This document shows positions 18,318-26,885 of a stretch of 50,524 bases of DNA, piece after piece. This DNA is from Gammaproteobacteria bacterium (GTDB lineage: Bacteria > Pseudomonadota > Gammaproteobacteria > Thiotrichales > Thiotrichaceae), in NCBI GenBank assembly GCA_018822845.1, contig JAHJJD010000099.1, forward strand, positions 1-50,524. The letters run 5' to 3'. Position numbers and translations under genes: made by a program. Each line of letters starts with the position of its first letter. Positions within the stretch are counted from its first letter, which is position 1. Under the pieces are notes generated by a model. It was not told the DNA's origin. It did not search any database and saw only the letters and a list, made by a program, of their open reading frames with translations.

Positions 18318-18791
18318 TTAGTCCCCGCGATGGTAGGGATGGTTCGTCAAAATGCTCCATGCGCGGAACAATTGTTCAGCCACCACGATACGTACCAGTG
18401 GATGCGGAAAGGTCAATGGTGACAGCGACCAGCTTTGCTCGGCGCGTTGCAGGCAAGCCTGTGACAAGCCTTCCGGACCACCAACCAGCAGGCTGACATC
18501 GCGGCCCGACATCATCCAGCTATCCAGCTGCTGGGCGAGCTGTTCGGTTGACCACAGTTTGCCTTTAACATCCAGGGTAATGACCAGACTACCGTCGGGA
18601 ATGGCTGCCAGCAGCTTTTCACCCTCCGTTTGGCGTATGCGTTGCAGATCGCTGTTTTTAGTGCGTTTTTCCGCTGAAATTTCGCGGATCAGCAACTGGC
18701 ATTGTGGTGGCATCCGGCTGGCATATTCGTCAGTACCGGTGTTGACCCACCCCGGCATTTTCGTGCCGATAGCCAGCAGGTGGATACGCAC
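18318..18791 (-). CDS. rlmH: 23S rRNA (pseudouridine-1915-N3)-methyltransferase RlmH
   Basis: RlmH is a SPOUT-class methyltransferase that methylates pseudouridine 1915 of 23S rRNA on the assembled ribosome. The 157-residue protein carries the [10 protein letters not shown] loop and the C-terminal knot sequence [18 protein letters not shown] followed by HPYHR, which bind S-adenosylmethionine. It is directly followed by maf and preceded by rsfS with no gap, a compact ribosome-related cluster. Confidence 0.97.
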   Translation of the reverse strand: MRIHLLAIGTKMPGWVNTGTDEYASRMPPQCQLLIREISAEKRTKNSDLQRIRQTEGEKLLAAIPDGSLVITLDVKGKLWSTEQLAQQLDSWMMSGRDVSLLVGGPEGLSQACLQRAEQSWSLSPLTFPHPLVRIVVAEQLFRAWSILTNHPYHRGD

Positions 18792-19148
18792 TCAGGCCGT
18801 CCCGGCGCGTACTTGCGGGATGGCTTCGCCCGCTTCCCACAGTTTTTCGAGATTGTAGAAATCACGGGTGGTTTGCAGCATGACGTGCAAAATAACGTCG
18901 TTCAGGTCGACCAGCACCCATTCGCCGTCGCGTTCACCTTCAACCCCGAGAGGTGGGTTATTGGCATCCTTGGCTGCCAGTGCAACGGTTTGGGCGAGGG
19001 ATTTGACGTGACGGGTAGAGTTGCCAGTGGCGATGATGAGCATGTCAGTGATGGAAGATTTGCCACGAACATCGATGCATTTGATGTCGTAACCTTTCAT
19101 GTCTTCCAGTTTTTCAATGACTAATTGCTGAAGTTTTTCAAGTTCCAT
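18792..19148 (-). CDS. rsfS: Ribosomal silencing factor RsfS
   Basis: RsfS binds protein uL14 on the 50S subunit and blocks subunit joining when nutrients are short. The protein of 118 residues starts at ATG 19148, which overlaps the nadD stop as TAATG and so implies translational coupling; an in-frame ATG 12 bases upstream is less likely. Typical stretches are the [13 protein letters not shown] region and [19 protein letters not shown]. The nadD-rsfS-rlmH order is conserved in many bacteria. Confidence 0.95.
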   Translation of the reverse strand: MELEKLQQLVIEKLEDMKGYDIKCIDVRGKSSITDMLIIATGNSTRHVKSLAQTVALAAKDANNPPLGVEGERDGEWVLVDLNDVILHVMLQTTRDFYNLEKLWEAGEAIPQVRAGTA

Positions 19149-19771
19149 TAAGTTCCACAATATAGTTGATGTCTTTGAATATAGCCGAGAACTGCGTCCG
19201 GTAACAAATATCGGGGATTTTTGCCTGTTTTCAAGCGGGTACGCAAGTTTGTAGCAGAAATATCCAATGCGGTGACAGCCAGCGAATAAATCCGCCCTGC
19301 CGGGGTGGTGCGCAAATCGTCCGGGTTTTCGCTCAGGAAAGGCATGTGCCAGCCCTCGGGAGGCAGACTATACCCCGGACGGTGGACGACGACCAGATGC
19401 GCGAGTTGCAAAATGTCCTGCCAGCGATGCCAGGTCTGGAAATGCTGGAAGGCGTCGAAACCGAGAGTAAAGAGGAGTGGGCGCTCATTGCCTGTTTCAG
19501 CGCGGAAGGATTCGAGGGTATCGAAACTCCAGGAATAGCCGTCACGGCGCAGCTCACGGTCATCGGCGTGCAGGCAAGGTTCGCTGGCAATGGCAACTTG
19601 CAGCATGGCGAGACGGTGTTCCGGGCTGGCGTGCGGTTGTGGACGGTGCGGCGGAACCTTGCCGGGGATCAGGCGCATGTCGCTAATACCGAAATGTTCC
19701 GCAACTTCCAGCGCGGTGCGCAGGTGGCCGTAGTGGATCGGATCAAAGGTGCCACCAAGGATGCCGATCAT
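19148..19771 (-). CDS. nadD: Nicotinate-nucleotide adenylyltransferase
   Basis: NadD joins ATP and nicotinate mononucleotide to form deamido-NAD. The nucleotidyltransferase motif [12 protein letters not shown] appears right at the start, and the [10 protein letters not shown] segment near the C-terminus is the second family signature (ISSTxIR type). The start is placed at ATG 19771 because homologues begin with [11 protein letters not shown]. An in-frame ATG at 19810 has a slightly better ribosome binding site but would add 13 residues encoded entirely by a palindromic repeat. Which start is used cannot be decided by eye. Product length from 19771 is 207 residues. Confidence 0.93.
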   Translation of the reverse strand: MIGILGGTFDPIHYGHLRTALEVAEHFGISDMRLIPGKVPPHRPQPHASPEHRLAMLQVAIASEPCLHADDRELRRDGYSWSFDTLESFRAETGNERPLLFTLGFDAFQHFQTWHRWQDILQLAHLVVVHRPGYSLPPEGWHMPFLSENPDDLRTTPAGRIYSLAVTALDISATNLRTRLKTGKNPRYLLPDAVLGYIQRHQLYCGT

Positions 19772-19871
19772 GTCTGAACCGGGATTTGTCGGATTAACCT
19801 GATTAACCATGATTCGGAGTGCCCTCTTTAATCATGCCAATCACATTAATCCTGTAAATCGCGGTTCAGAC
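19772..19871. repeat. About 100-bp palindromic intergenic repeat between proA and nadD
   Basis: The segment 19772-19797 (starting GTCTGAACC) is nearly the reverse complement of 19846-19871 (ending GGTTCAGAC), with 23 of 26 positions matching. The similarity continues inwards through GATTAAC-type blocks, so the whole is a long imperfect hairpin with arms of about 44 bases. It supplies the proA stop codon at one end and touches the nadD start at the other. It looks like a non-coding mobile repeat (MITE- or REP-like) and may also act as a terminator. Confidence 0.7.
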
Positions 19872-21122
19872 ACGGATATGCCCATCACCCAGCACGATGA
19901 ACTTCTGTGTTGTCAGCCCTTCCAGCCCAACCGGCCCACGTGCGTGAATCTTGTCGGTACTGATACCGATTTCCGCACCGAAGCCGTACTCGAAACCATC
20001 AGCAAAGCGGGTGGATGCATTTACCATCACCGAGCTGGAATCCACTTCCCGCAGGAAAGCGCGCGCCCGTGTGTAGTTCTCGGTAATGATGGCATCGGTA
20101 TGATGTGAACCGTAGGTATTGATGTGCGTAATCGCGGTTTCCATATCCGCCACAATGCGGATGGAAAGGATCGGCGCAAGGTATTCAGTTGACCAGTCTT
20201 CCTCGGTGGCTGGTACGCAAGCAGGCAAGATTTCGCGGGTCTTGTCGCAGCCGCGCAGTTCCACACCCTTGGCAGTGTATTCTTCGGCCAGCGGCGGCAG
20301 CACTTCGGCAGCGATACTTTCCGCTACCAGCAAGGTTTCCATCGCGTTACACACGCCGTAACGGTGGGTTTTGGCGTTGACCGCCACCTTGATCGCCTTG
20401 CCGATATCGGCCTGACCATCGATGTAGACGTGGCAGATGCCATCCAGATGCTTGATGACCGGGATGCGCGATTCGGCGCTGACCCGCTCGATCAGCCCTT
20501 TGCCACCGCGCGGAACGATCACGTCGACGTATTGTGACATGCGTAGGAGCTCACCCACCGCAGCCCGGTCAGTGGTTTCCACCACCTGTACGCAAGCTGC
20601 CGGTAAACCTGCCGCTTCCAGCCCTTCCCTTACACAAGCTGCAATTGCCTGATTGGAGTGGATGGCTTCGGAACCGCCGCGCAGTATGGTTGCGTTGCCC
20701 GATTTCAGGCACAGCGCAGCAGCATCGACTGTCACATTCGGGCGGGATTCGTAAATGATGCCGACCACGCCGAGCGGCACGCGCATGCGCCCGACCTGAA
20801 TGCCGGATGGACGATAATTGAGGTCGGTAATCGTGCCTATCGGGTCAGTCAGTGTGGCAACCTGACGCACGCCTTCGGCCATGCCTGTAATGGTTTTGTC
20901 GCTCAGGGTCAGGCGGTCGAGCATGGCTTCATCCAAACCCTTTGCGCGACCTGCCTCCAGATCCTTGGCGTTTTCGCCCTTGAGCCAGTCGGCACGTTCC
21001 AACAACACCTCGGCAATTTTCAGCAATGCAGTGTTCTTGGTGCTAGTCTCTGTATTGGCAAGAATCTGGGCGGCCTGCTTCGCCTGCTGGCCAATTCCCT
21101 GCATATAGTTGGTAACGTCCAA
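19866..21122 (-). CDS. proA: Glutamate-5-semialdehyde dehydrogenase (gamma-glutamyl phosphate reductase)
   Basis: ProA reduces gamma-glutamyl phosphate with NADPH to glutamate semialdehyde in proline synthesis. The 418-residue protein has the family signatures [27 protein letters not shown] (given here as [15 protein letters not shown] and its continuation), VPRGGKGLI, and the catalytic Cys in [11 protein letters not shown]. Its last codons and stop lie within the palindromic repeat before nadD. proB is not adjacent. It is the first gene of the minus-strand run and divergent from the DUF1820 gene. Confidence 0.96.
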   Translation of the reverse strand: MDVTNYMQGIGQQAKQAAQILANTETSTKNTALLKIAEVLLERADWLKGENAKDLEAGRAKGLDEAMLDRLTLSDKTITGMAEGVRQVATLTDPIGTITDLNYRPSGIQVGRMRVPLGVVGIIYESRPNVTVDAAALCLKSGNATILRGGSEAIHSNQAIAACVREGLEAAGLPAACVQVVETTDRAAVGELLRMSQYVDVIVPRGGKGLIERVSAESRIPVIKHLDGICHVYIDGQADIGKAIKVAVNAKTHRYGVCNAMETLLVAESIAAEVLPPLAEEYTAKGVELRGCDKTREILPACVPATEEDWSTEYLAPILSIRIVADMETAITHINTYGSHHTDAIITENYTRARAFLREVDSSSVMVNASTRFADGFEYGFGAEIGISTDKIHARGPVGLEGLTTQKFIVLGDGHIRV

Positions 21123-21227
21123 AACAGTTTCCTCAATATCACGTTAGCCGCCCATAATACCACGGGAAGTGACTTGTTCTGCTTTTTCTGTTACAACTAC
21201 GCCATTTTTTCGAGAGGCCAGAAGACC

Positions 21228-21563
21228 TTGAACAGTGACCGCCTTTACCGCATTTCATTCGTCAATCAGGACAAGATCTATGAAATCTTTGCCCGGCAGG
21301 TGTATGAATCGGATTTGTACGGTTTCGTAGTCGTGGAAGAAATCGTTTTCGGCACCCAGAGCACGGTGGTCATCGATCCGGGTGAGGAGCGGCTGAAAAC
21401 AGAGTTTGATGCAGTCAAACGCAGTTTCATCCCCATCCACTCAGTTATCCGCATTGATGAAGTCGAAAAACCGGGTGTGAGCAAGATTCACGCGATGGAT
21501 GGCTCTGTTTCCAGCAATGTCAGCCCGTTTTCACGCCCTGCCGGTAACAAGAAAAAAGATTAA
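21228..21563 (+). CDS. DUF1820 family protein, TTG start
   Basis: A 111-residue protein of the DUF1820 family, small conserved proteins of gammaproteobacteria with no known function. Family features are RISFVNQDKIYEIFARQV, YGFVVVEEIVFG, the DPGEERLKTEFDAVKR segment and HSVIRIDEVEK. No ATG or GTG lies in frame near the conserved N-terminus. The first sensible start is TTG 21228, seven residues before the conserved RISFVNQ, with only a weak GAGAGG at 21212-21217 upstream. The long open frame reaching back to 20658 runs over proA on the other strand and is not coding. The last bases adjoin a broken gene on the opposite strand. Confidence 0.8.
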   Translation: MNSDRLYRISFVNQDKIYEIFARQVYESDLYGFVVVEEIVFGTQSTVVIDPGEERLKTEFDAVKRSFIPIHSVIRIDEVEKPGVSKIHAMDGSVSSNVSPFSRPAGNKKKD

Positions 21564-21863
21564 ACCACCCGGTTGATCAGCTTGGCCGGGGCGTTCGGCT
21601 ATCAAAACCCGCATCCCCAATGCCTGTGCTGACTTTTCAACCTCCCGTCCCAGCACTCCATGTCCTATAATCGCAAGCGTGCTGCCCAGGATTTGTGGCA
21701 TGGCGTAGTCGAGCAAACAAAAATGCGGGCTGCGCTGCCACTCCCCCTGTCGCAAGGCGTCCCGCCAGGCGGGCAGTTTCACTTGAGCAGCGAGGGAACG
21801 AAGCAGTGGACGACCCAGCACTACTTTGTTGCTGGTAACGATACTGGCCTTGCCAATATGAGG
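21564..21863 (-). pseudogene. hprA: Remnant of hydroxypyruvate/glycerate dehydrogenase (hprA)
   Basis: The minus strand encodes a degraded D-2-hydroxyacid dehydrogenase. IVTSNKVVLGRPLLRSL resembles HprA residues near 45-60. It then jumps to LPAWRDALRQGEWQRSPHF and CLLDYAMPQILGSTLAIIG with HGVLGREVEKSAQALGMRV and LIAERPG, which belong to the NAD-binding domain. About 50-60 residues between these blocks are missing, the N-terminus is not recognisable, and everything after the first part of the Rossmann fold (including the catalytic Arg, Glu and His) is gone. Intact HprA has about 320 residues; only about 100 remain. The frame is nevertheless open. No activity is expected. Confidence 0.8.
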
Positions 21864-21990
21864 TCGAGAAATACTGCTTCGAACATGATATTTTCCCAAA
21901 AAATCAGTGGCAGGCTGCGAAGTACCAAGGTGCTTTCTGACAAGTCTGTTATTATAACTGGATGTGTATCGTAGTGTCTGGAATTGCCGG

Positions 21991-23262
21991 ATGAGGCGAA
22001 AACTGGTGCGTTTCATACAGACAACATTAGTGCTGGCTGCGGTTTTATTCGGCTATAGTGTCGTTACAGACAGCGCCTTCGACCGCTGGAAAAGCCAGTT
22101 TCGGGATATTGCCGTGGCGCAGGGCGTTCGCGCGAAAACCGTGGACATCGCCCTGCGTGGTTTGCTGCCTGACAACAAGGTGCTGGAGTTGGACGCCCGC
22201 CAGCCTGAATTCACCAAAACCGTATGGGAATACCTGGAAACAGCCGCTTCTGAAGAACGGGTTGCAACCGGGCGTGCACGCCTGCGTGTGTATGCCCCGC
22301 TACTGGAACGCCTGCATCAGCAATATGGGGTGCAACCTGAATACCTGCTGGCCATCTGGGGTATGGAAAGCGACTTCGGGCGCAATACCGGTGGGCGCAG
22401 CATCGTCCGTTCACTGGCAACACTGGCTTACGCGGGCATGGAAGATCGTCGTGATTTCTGGCGGCAACAGTTGCTGGCTGCCCTGCGGATTCTGGACAAG
22501 GGCGACATTTCCATGGTGTACCTGCGTGGTTCCTGGGCGGGTGCAATTGGTCATACGCAATTCATTCCCACCACCTTTGAACAATTTGCCGTCGATTATG
22601 ATGGTGATGGCAAGCGCGATCTGGTCAACAGCGTGCCTGATGCACTGGCCTCCACTGCCAATTACCTTGCCCAATCCGGTTGGGAAAGCGGCAAGCCCTG
22701 GGGGGAGGAAGTCCGGCTGCCAAGCCATTTCGACTGGGGAAAGGCTGATCCGGATTTCTGGCTGCCAGCCGATGTCTGGGCGCTGGAAAACTGCATGATG
22801 CGGGCTGATGGCCAGATGCTTGAAAGCAATGATGCCGGATTTGTATTCCTGCCCGCCGGGTATCGTGGACCTGCATTCCTGGCTTACCGGAATTTCAAGG
22901 TCATCCTGAAATACAATAACGCGCAAAGTTACGCACTGGCAATTGGCCATCTGGGGGATCGTATCCGGGGTGAAGCGACCTTGGTAGCGACCTGGCCCCA
23001 TGATGAAAAGCCGCTGAGTAATGCGCAAAAAGCTGAATTACAGCAATTACTTACAAGTGCCGGTTACAGTACGGATGGGGTCGATGGCAAGCTCGGCCCG
23101 AATAGCCGCGCAGCCTTGCGCCGCTGGCAAATGGATTCAGGTTTCCCGGCAGATGGTTACGCCACACTGGAGCATCTGGAATTCCTGCGGCGGGAGGTAA
23201 AGGTAAATACAACGGTGCCCCCATCATCCAGAACCCCGGCCCCACAAGGGGAACGGGGTTAA
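21991..23262 (+). CDS. Lytic murein transglycosylase, MltB type with peptidoglycan-binding domain
   Basis: This enzyme cuts the glycan chain of peptidoglycan between MurNAc and GlcNAc, leaving a 1,6-anhydro end. The 423-residue protein begins with a membrane anchor or signal (residues 8-25), then a SLT2/MltB domain with the catalytic Glu in WGMESDFGRNTGG (E126) and GAIGHTQFIPTTF. A C-terminal PG_binding_1 domain (about residues 335-395) contains DGVDGKLGPNSRAALRRWQ. No lipobox cysteine is obvious after the hydrophobic segment, so it is more likely a periplasmic or membrane-anchored form than a classic lipoprotein. The tail is proline-rich and encoded by a REP-like hairpin. Confidence 0.92.
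   Translation: MRRKLVRFIQTTLVLAAVLFGYSVVTDSAFDRWKSQFRDIAVAQGVRAKTVDIALRGLLPDNKVLELDARQPEFTKTVWEYLETAASEERVATGRARLRVYAPLLERLHQQYGVQPEYLLAIWGMESDFGRNTGGRSIVRSLATLAYAGMEDRRDFWRQQLLAALRILDKGDISMVYLRGSWAGAIGHTQFIPTTFEQFAVDYDGDGKRDLVNSVPDALASTANYLAQSGWESGKPWGEEVRLPSHFDWGKADPDFWLPADVWALENCMMRADGQMLESNDAGFVFLPAGYRGPAFLAYRNFKVILKYNNAQSYALAIGHLGDRIRGEATLVATWPHDEKPLSNAQKAELQQLLTSAGYSTDGVDGKLGPNSRAALRRWQMDSGFPADGYATLEHLEFLRREVKVNTTVPPSSRTPAPQGERG
23232..23260. repeat. GC-rich hairpin at the transglycosylase gene end (possible REP-like copy)
   Basis: AACCCCG (23232-23238) pairs with CGGGGTT (23254-23260), with inner CCCC/GGGG around ACAA. It covers the last codons and the first base of the stop. Its CCCC-ACAA-GGGG centre resembles the centre of the repeat at 40999-41035. 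Relation to that repeat is uncertain. Confidence 0.4.
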
Positions 23263-23272
23263 AGAGCAAGGT

Positions 23273-24457
23273 TTATTCCCCGCCAAACACGGATTTCGCC
23301 GCGGCTACCGCCACGCCGGAATTGATCGGCGCACGCATGTCGGACAGCACTGCATCCAGCGCCCCCAGACAGTTCAGCACGTTTTTCTGGTTGCTGGCGA
23401 AACCCATCAGGCCGATGCGCCAGATTTTCCCGGCTAACGCCCCCAAACCTGCACCAATTTCAAGACTGTAACGGTTGAGCAGTTCTGCACGGACAGCAGC
23501 TTCATCCACACCTTCAGGTACAGTGACGGAATTCAGCTGTGGCAGGCGATAGTTTTCTGCCACCACGAACTGCAAGCCCATCGCTTCGATACCGGCTTTC
23601 AGCGCCTGGTGGTTGCGGGCATGGCGAGCCCAGGCATTTTCCAGCCCTTCTTCCTGCAACATCACCAGTGATTCGTGGAAAGCATACAGGGTGTTGATCG
23701 GTGCGGTGTGGTGATAAGCGCGTTTGGCTCCGCCACCCCAGTAGCCCATGACCAGATTCATATCCATGAACCAGCTTTGTACCTTGGTGTTACGGCTCTT
23801 GATGCGTTCGACAGCACGCTCACCAAAACTGACCGGGGCAACACCGGGCACGCAGGAAAGGCATTTCTGGGTGCCTGAATAAATGGCGTCGATTCCCCAT
23901 TCATCAACTTTCAGCGGGGTGCCGCCCAGTGAAGTCACGGCATCCACAATGGTCAGGCAATCGTGGTCGTGTGCCAGCTTGACCAAGGTTTGCGCATCAG
24001 ATTGTGCGCCGGTAGAGGTTTCCGCATGAACGAAAGCGACCAGTTTTGCATCGGGGTGGGTAATCAGGGCGTCTTCCAGCTTGTTGGGGTCAACCGGCTT
24101 GCCCCAGTCGTCCATCACCATGATGGGAGTTGCGCCACAACGCTCGACGTTTTCTTTCATACGCCCGCCAAACACACCATTCTGGCAGACGATTACCTTG
24201 TCACCCGGCTCGACCAGATTGACGAAACAGGTTTCCATGCCCGCAGAACCGGGGGCGGAAACCGGCATGGTCAGTTCGTTTTTGGTCTGGAAAGCGTATT
24301 GCAGCATCCCTTTGACTTCATCCATCATGCCAACGAAGGCAGGGTCGAGATGACCAATGGTCGGACGCGCCATGGCTTCGAGAATGCGCGGACTGACATC
24401 GGAGGGGCCTGGCCCCATCAAGGTGCGGATGGGGGGATGAAAGGTTTTTATGGTCAT
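23273..24457 (-). CDS. Class V aminotransferase, probable serine-glyoxylate aminotransferase
   Basis: A PLP enzyme of 394 residues that most probably transfers an amino group to glyoxylate from serine or alanine, making glycine and hydroxypyruvate or pyruvate. The start GPGPSDVSPRILEAM and APGSAGMET are typical of the SGAT/AGAT group, and the PLP lysine is K198 in SGTQKCLSC. The start at 24457 is chosen because MTIKTFHPP fits the family better than the ORF start ten codons upstream. In a RuBisCO-bearing cell this enzyme fits the phosphoglycolate salvage route. The enzyme that would use its hydroxypyruvate, HprA, survives nearby only as a remnant. The exact amino donor is not resolved. Confidence 0.88.
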   Translation of the reverse strand: MTIKTFHPPIRTLMGPGPSDVSPRILEAMARPTIGHLDPAFVGMMDEVKGMLQYAFQTKNELTMPVSAPGSAGMETCFVNLVEPGDKVIVCQNGVFGGRMKENVERCGATPIMVMDDWGKPVDPNKLEDALITHPDAKLVAFVHAETSTGAQSDAQTLVKLAHDHDCLTIVDAVTSLGGTPLKVDEWGIDAIYSGTQKCLSCVPGVAPVSFGERAVERIKSRNTKVQSWFMDMNLVMGYWGGGAKRAYHHTAPINTLYAFHESLVMLQEEGLENAWARHARNHQALKAGIEAMGLQFVVAENYRLPQLNSVTVPEGVDEAAVRAELLNRYSLEIGAGLGALAGKIWRIGLMGFASNQKNVLNCLGALDAVLSDMRAPINSGVAVAAAKSVFGGE

Positions 24458-24591
24458 GCGGTTCAATTCTCTATTGTGATGGAGCAAAGCGCGATAATAC
24501 TATGGAAATTGACAGTCTGAAAACCCCACCATTCCGATCAGGAATAAGCCTGCTAGCGTTTGCTATGAGGGCTTGCATGACTCCCGGATTT

Positions 24592-25770
24592 TCAGGCGCA
24601 CAGGTGTTGTACCAGCCTTACCCAGTAGCTTGCCCCCAACGGCAGTATCCTGTCGTTGAAATCGTAATGTGGATTGTGTAGCGGATGACTTTCATCCGCA
24701 TCCCCGTTCCCAATCCAGATATAAGCCCCTGGGCGCTGCTGGAGCATGTAGGCAAAATCTTCTGCCCCCATGCTTGGCGGTGGGTTCCACTCTACACAGG
24801 CTTCACCGACCAGTTCCATGGTTACCTGATAACAGGTCTGTGCATTCGCCGGACGGTTGATGGTGGCCGGATAACCAGGGGTAAATTTCACCCCGGCGGT
24901 AGCGCCATAGGCTTGCGCGGTGTGTTCCACCAGGATTTGCAGGCGCTGCTTGATCAGGCTGCGTTGCGCCTCATTCAGGGTGCGGATGGTGCCGTGCAAC
25001 GTTACCGTTTCCGGTATTACGTTGTAGGCACTACCACCGACCATGCGGGTGATGCTGATGACGCCGCTGTCTACCGGGCGCAGGTTGCGGGCAATGATGC
25101 TTTGCGTCCCGCTGATGATGTGCCCGGCCACCAGTACCGGGTCGGTCAGGGTATCGGGCATCGCCGCGTGACCGCCCTTCCCGGTGATTTCGATATCGAA
25201 GGAATCGGTGGAGGCCATCACCGCGCCGGGGTGTACCGCGAAATGCCCCGCCGGAATACCCGGCCAGTTGTGCATGCCGTAGACTTCCTCAATCGGGAAG
25301 CGGGTAAACAGGCCATCGTCGATCATGCGCTTGGCACCTGCCCACATTTCTTCGGCTGGCTGGAAGATGAAATAGACTGCACCGGCAAAGTCCGGGTTTG
25401 CTGCCAGCGCTGCCGCCGCGCCCAGCAGCATGGTGGTATGGCCGTCATGGCCACAGCCGTGCATTTTGCCGTGGTGGCAGGATGCGTGGTCGAACGTGTT
25501 CAGTTCGGTCAGTGGCAGTGCATCCATATCCGCGCGCAGAGCGATGTGCTTGCCGCCGGGTTGCTTGCCTTGCAGGACGCCAACCACACCGGTTCCACCT
25601 ATTTCCGTATGTACATCCAGCCCAAACTGGCGCAATTGTTCAGCCACAAACTCGCTGGTGCGGAATTCTTCGTAGGCTGTTTCGGGGTGCTTGTGGATGT
25701 CGCGCCGCCATTGCTGCATCTGCTGGTGCAATTCGGCGTCGGTGGCAACGGGTGTGAGTCTGGCGGTCAT
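24592..25770 (-). CDS. M20 family amidohydrolase (hippurate hydrolase-like)
   Basis: A 392-residue metallo-amidohydrolase of the M20D group, which removes acyl groups from N-acyl amino acids. Visible metal and catalytic elements are ADMDALPL, GCGHDGHTTMLLGAA (with the paired histidines), QPAEE, and the dimerisation-domain segment GKGGHAAMP, followed by PSMGAEDFAYM near the C-terminus. The start at 25770 is chosen because M-TARLTPV begins the normal domain; codons upstream are atypical. Natural substrate is unknown; indole-acetyl amino acids, hippurate and N-acetyl amino acids are all handled by relatives. No obvious operon partner. Confidence 0.9.
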   Translation of the reverse strand: MTARLTPVATDAELHQQMQQWRRDIHKHPETAYEEFRTSEFVAEQLRQFGLDVHTEIGGTGVVGVLQGKQPGGKHIALRADMDALPLTELNTFDHASCHHGKMHGCGHDGHTTMLLGAAAALAANPDFAGAVYFIFQPAEEMWAGAKRMIDDGLFTRFPIEEVYGMHNWPGIPAGHFAVHPGAVMASTDSFDIEITGKGGHAAMPDTLTDPVLVAGHIISGTQSIIARNLRPVDSGVISITRMVGGSAYNVIPETVTLHGTIRTLNEAQRSLIKQRLQILVEHTAQAYGATAGVKFTPGYPATINRPANAQTCYQVTMELVGEACVEWNPPPSMGAEDFAYMLQQRPGAYIWIGNGDADESHPLHNPHYDFNDRILPLGASYWVRLVQHLCA

Positions 25771-25881
25771 GGCGCTAGCCTTATGTTTGTTGATGATATG
25801 CAGAAGAATAGCACTCCAGCGTGCTGTCCAGCGCATACGGCTTGTGGAAATAGCGATGTACCCAATCGGCGGGCATCTGAT

Positions 25882-26556
25882 TTACTGTTCAAACACCAGA
25901 TTTTGCGGATCGGCTCCCAGTTCCTTGAGGGCACCGGTAAGCGCATCCATGAAACCCGGTGGGCCACAGACATAAAATGGAACACTGAAATCGCTGATTT
26001 TTTCGCCGAGAAAATCCTTGTCGATCAGACGGCTTTCATAGCCAGCGACTGTTTCATCCGTGCAGGTCAGAATGCAGTCCTTACCGAGATAATGCCGCAA
26101 TTCCTTCTCATAAATGATATCGGCAGGCGTCTTGTTGGAAAAGATCAGATGATTCTTACCGCCGTCGGCAGAAGAACGGTATTGGGCACGCAAAATAGCA
26201 ATGAATGGCGTAATGCCCGCCCCTCCGGCAAGGAACACTCCTGGCCCCTGATAATTGATGGTACCGAACGGTTCGGAAATCAGCAATTCACTGCCCGCTG
26301 GCAGCCCATGCAGTTTTTTGGTAACGCCATCGTGATCCACATAGCGTTTGATGGTGAACTCCAGCACCTTGTCGTCCACGAAATTGGTGGGGGTGAAGGG
26401 GCGGCTTTCATCACGCCAGTCCGGCTGATTGATGGTCAACTCCACCCCCTGCCCCGGCTCAAAGGTAAAACCGGGCGGTTTGCTGAAAACAAAACGTTTC
26501 ACATCATGGGTCACAAACTCGCTCATCAGCAGGGTTATTTTGTGTTGTTCACTCAT
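25882..26556 (-). CDS. FAD/NAD(P)-binding oxidoreductase (ferredoxin-NADP reductase-like)
   Basis: A 224-residue flavin reductase with the two-domain ferredoxin-reductase fold and no iron-sulfur domain. The FAD-binding segment is SRPFTPTNF (RxFT type, about residues 51-59). The nucleotide-binding loop is GGAGITPFIAILR (about 111-123), and CGPPGFMDAL near the C-terminus is the usual NAD(P)H contact. It resembles the reductase part of flavohaemoglobins and phenol hydroxylases, so it probably passes electrons from NAD(P)H to a small partner protein. Its start overlaps the stop of the upstream small gene by four bases, so that gene is the best partner candidate. Confidence 0.85.
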   Translation of the reverse strand: MSEQHKITLLMSEFVTHDVKRFVFSKPPGFTFEPGQGVELTINQPDWRDESRPFTPTNFVDDKVLEFTIKRYVDHDGVTKKLHGLPAGSELLISEPFGTINYQGPGVFLAGGAGITPFIAILRAQYRSSADGGKNHLIFSNKTPADIIYEKELRHYLGKDCILTCTDETVAGYESRLIDKDFLGEKISDFSVPFYVCGPPGFMDALTGALKELGADPQNLVFEQ

Positions 26557-26792
26557 AACGGACTCCCTTGATTTTCAAATAGGTCGCCAGGCAAACAGAA
26601 TACATCATCACGCTCGCTTACCGTCCGCTGCTGGTACAGATGATCTGCAAGCCTGTGAATGTTCACCTGGGTTGCGTCGCTGTGCGTAATGACCCCATAA
26701 CCTTTTGCCCAGTGGGAAAAATCGCCGCTCCCTGCACGATAACCAGCCGCAAGCGTTTGCACATCCTGTGTTTGCCCTTGGTAATCTGTCAT
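26553..26792 (-). CDS. Small protein of unknown function coupled to the flavin reductase
   Basis: A 79-residue reading frame from ATG 26792, preceded by a modest AGGAACAGGG ribosome binding region. An in-frame ATG at 26816 has no clear site. I do not recognise a family. The sequence is hydrophilic, with a FSHWAKGYGVI stretch and one cysteine, and shows no membrane segment. Its stop overlaps the start of the flavin reductase as ATGA, which argues that it is translated and functionally linked. It could be an electron-transfer partner or regulator, but nothing in the sequence shows a cofactor site. Confidence 0.55.
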   Translation of the reverse strand: MTDYQGQTQDVQTLAAGYRAGSGDFSHWAKGYGVITHSDATQVNIHRLADHLYQQRTVSERDDVFCLPGDLFENQGSPL

Positions 26793-26885
26793 GATCCCTG
26801 TTCCTGGCAACCTCAACTTTACCCATGATCCAGAGATGGTGGCGGCGAGACATTGAAATTCTTTAATGCCTCACGGCTAAGAAAA

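Noticed and set aside
20658-21227. Upstream extension of the DUF1820 reading frame
   Set aside because: It runs antisense through proA, and family homology begins only around 21240.
24685-26571. Plus-strand open frame of 628 codons opposite the M20 amidohydrolase and the flavin reductase
   Set aside because: It covers two recognised minus-strand genes and the gap between them, has low-complexity composition rich in His, Arg and Gly, and no motif; a shadow.
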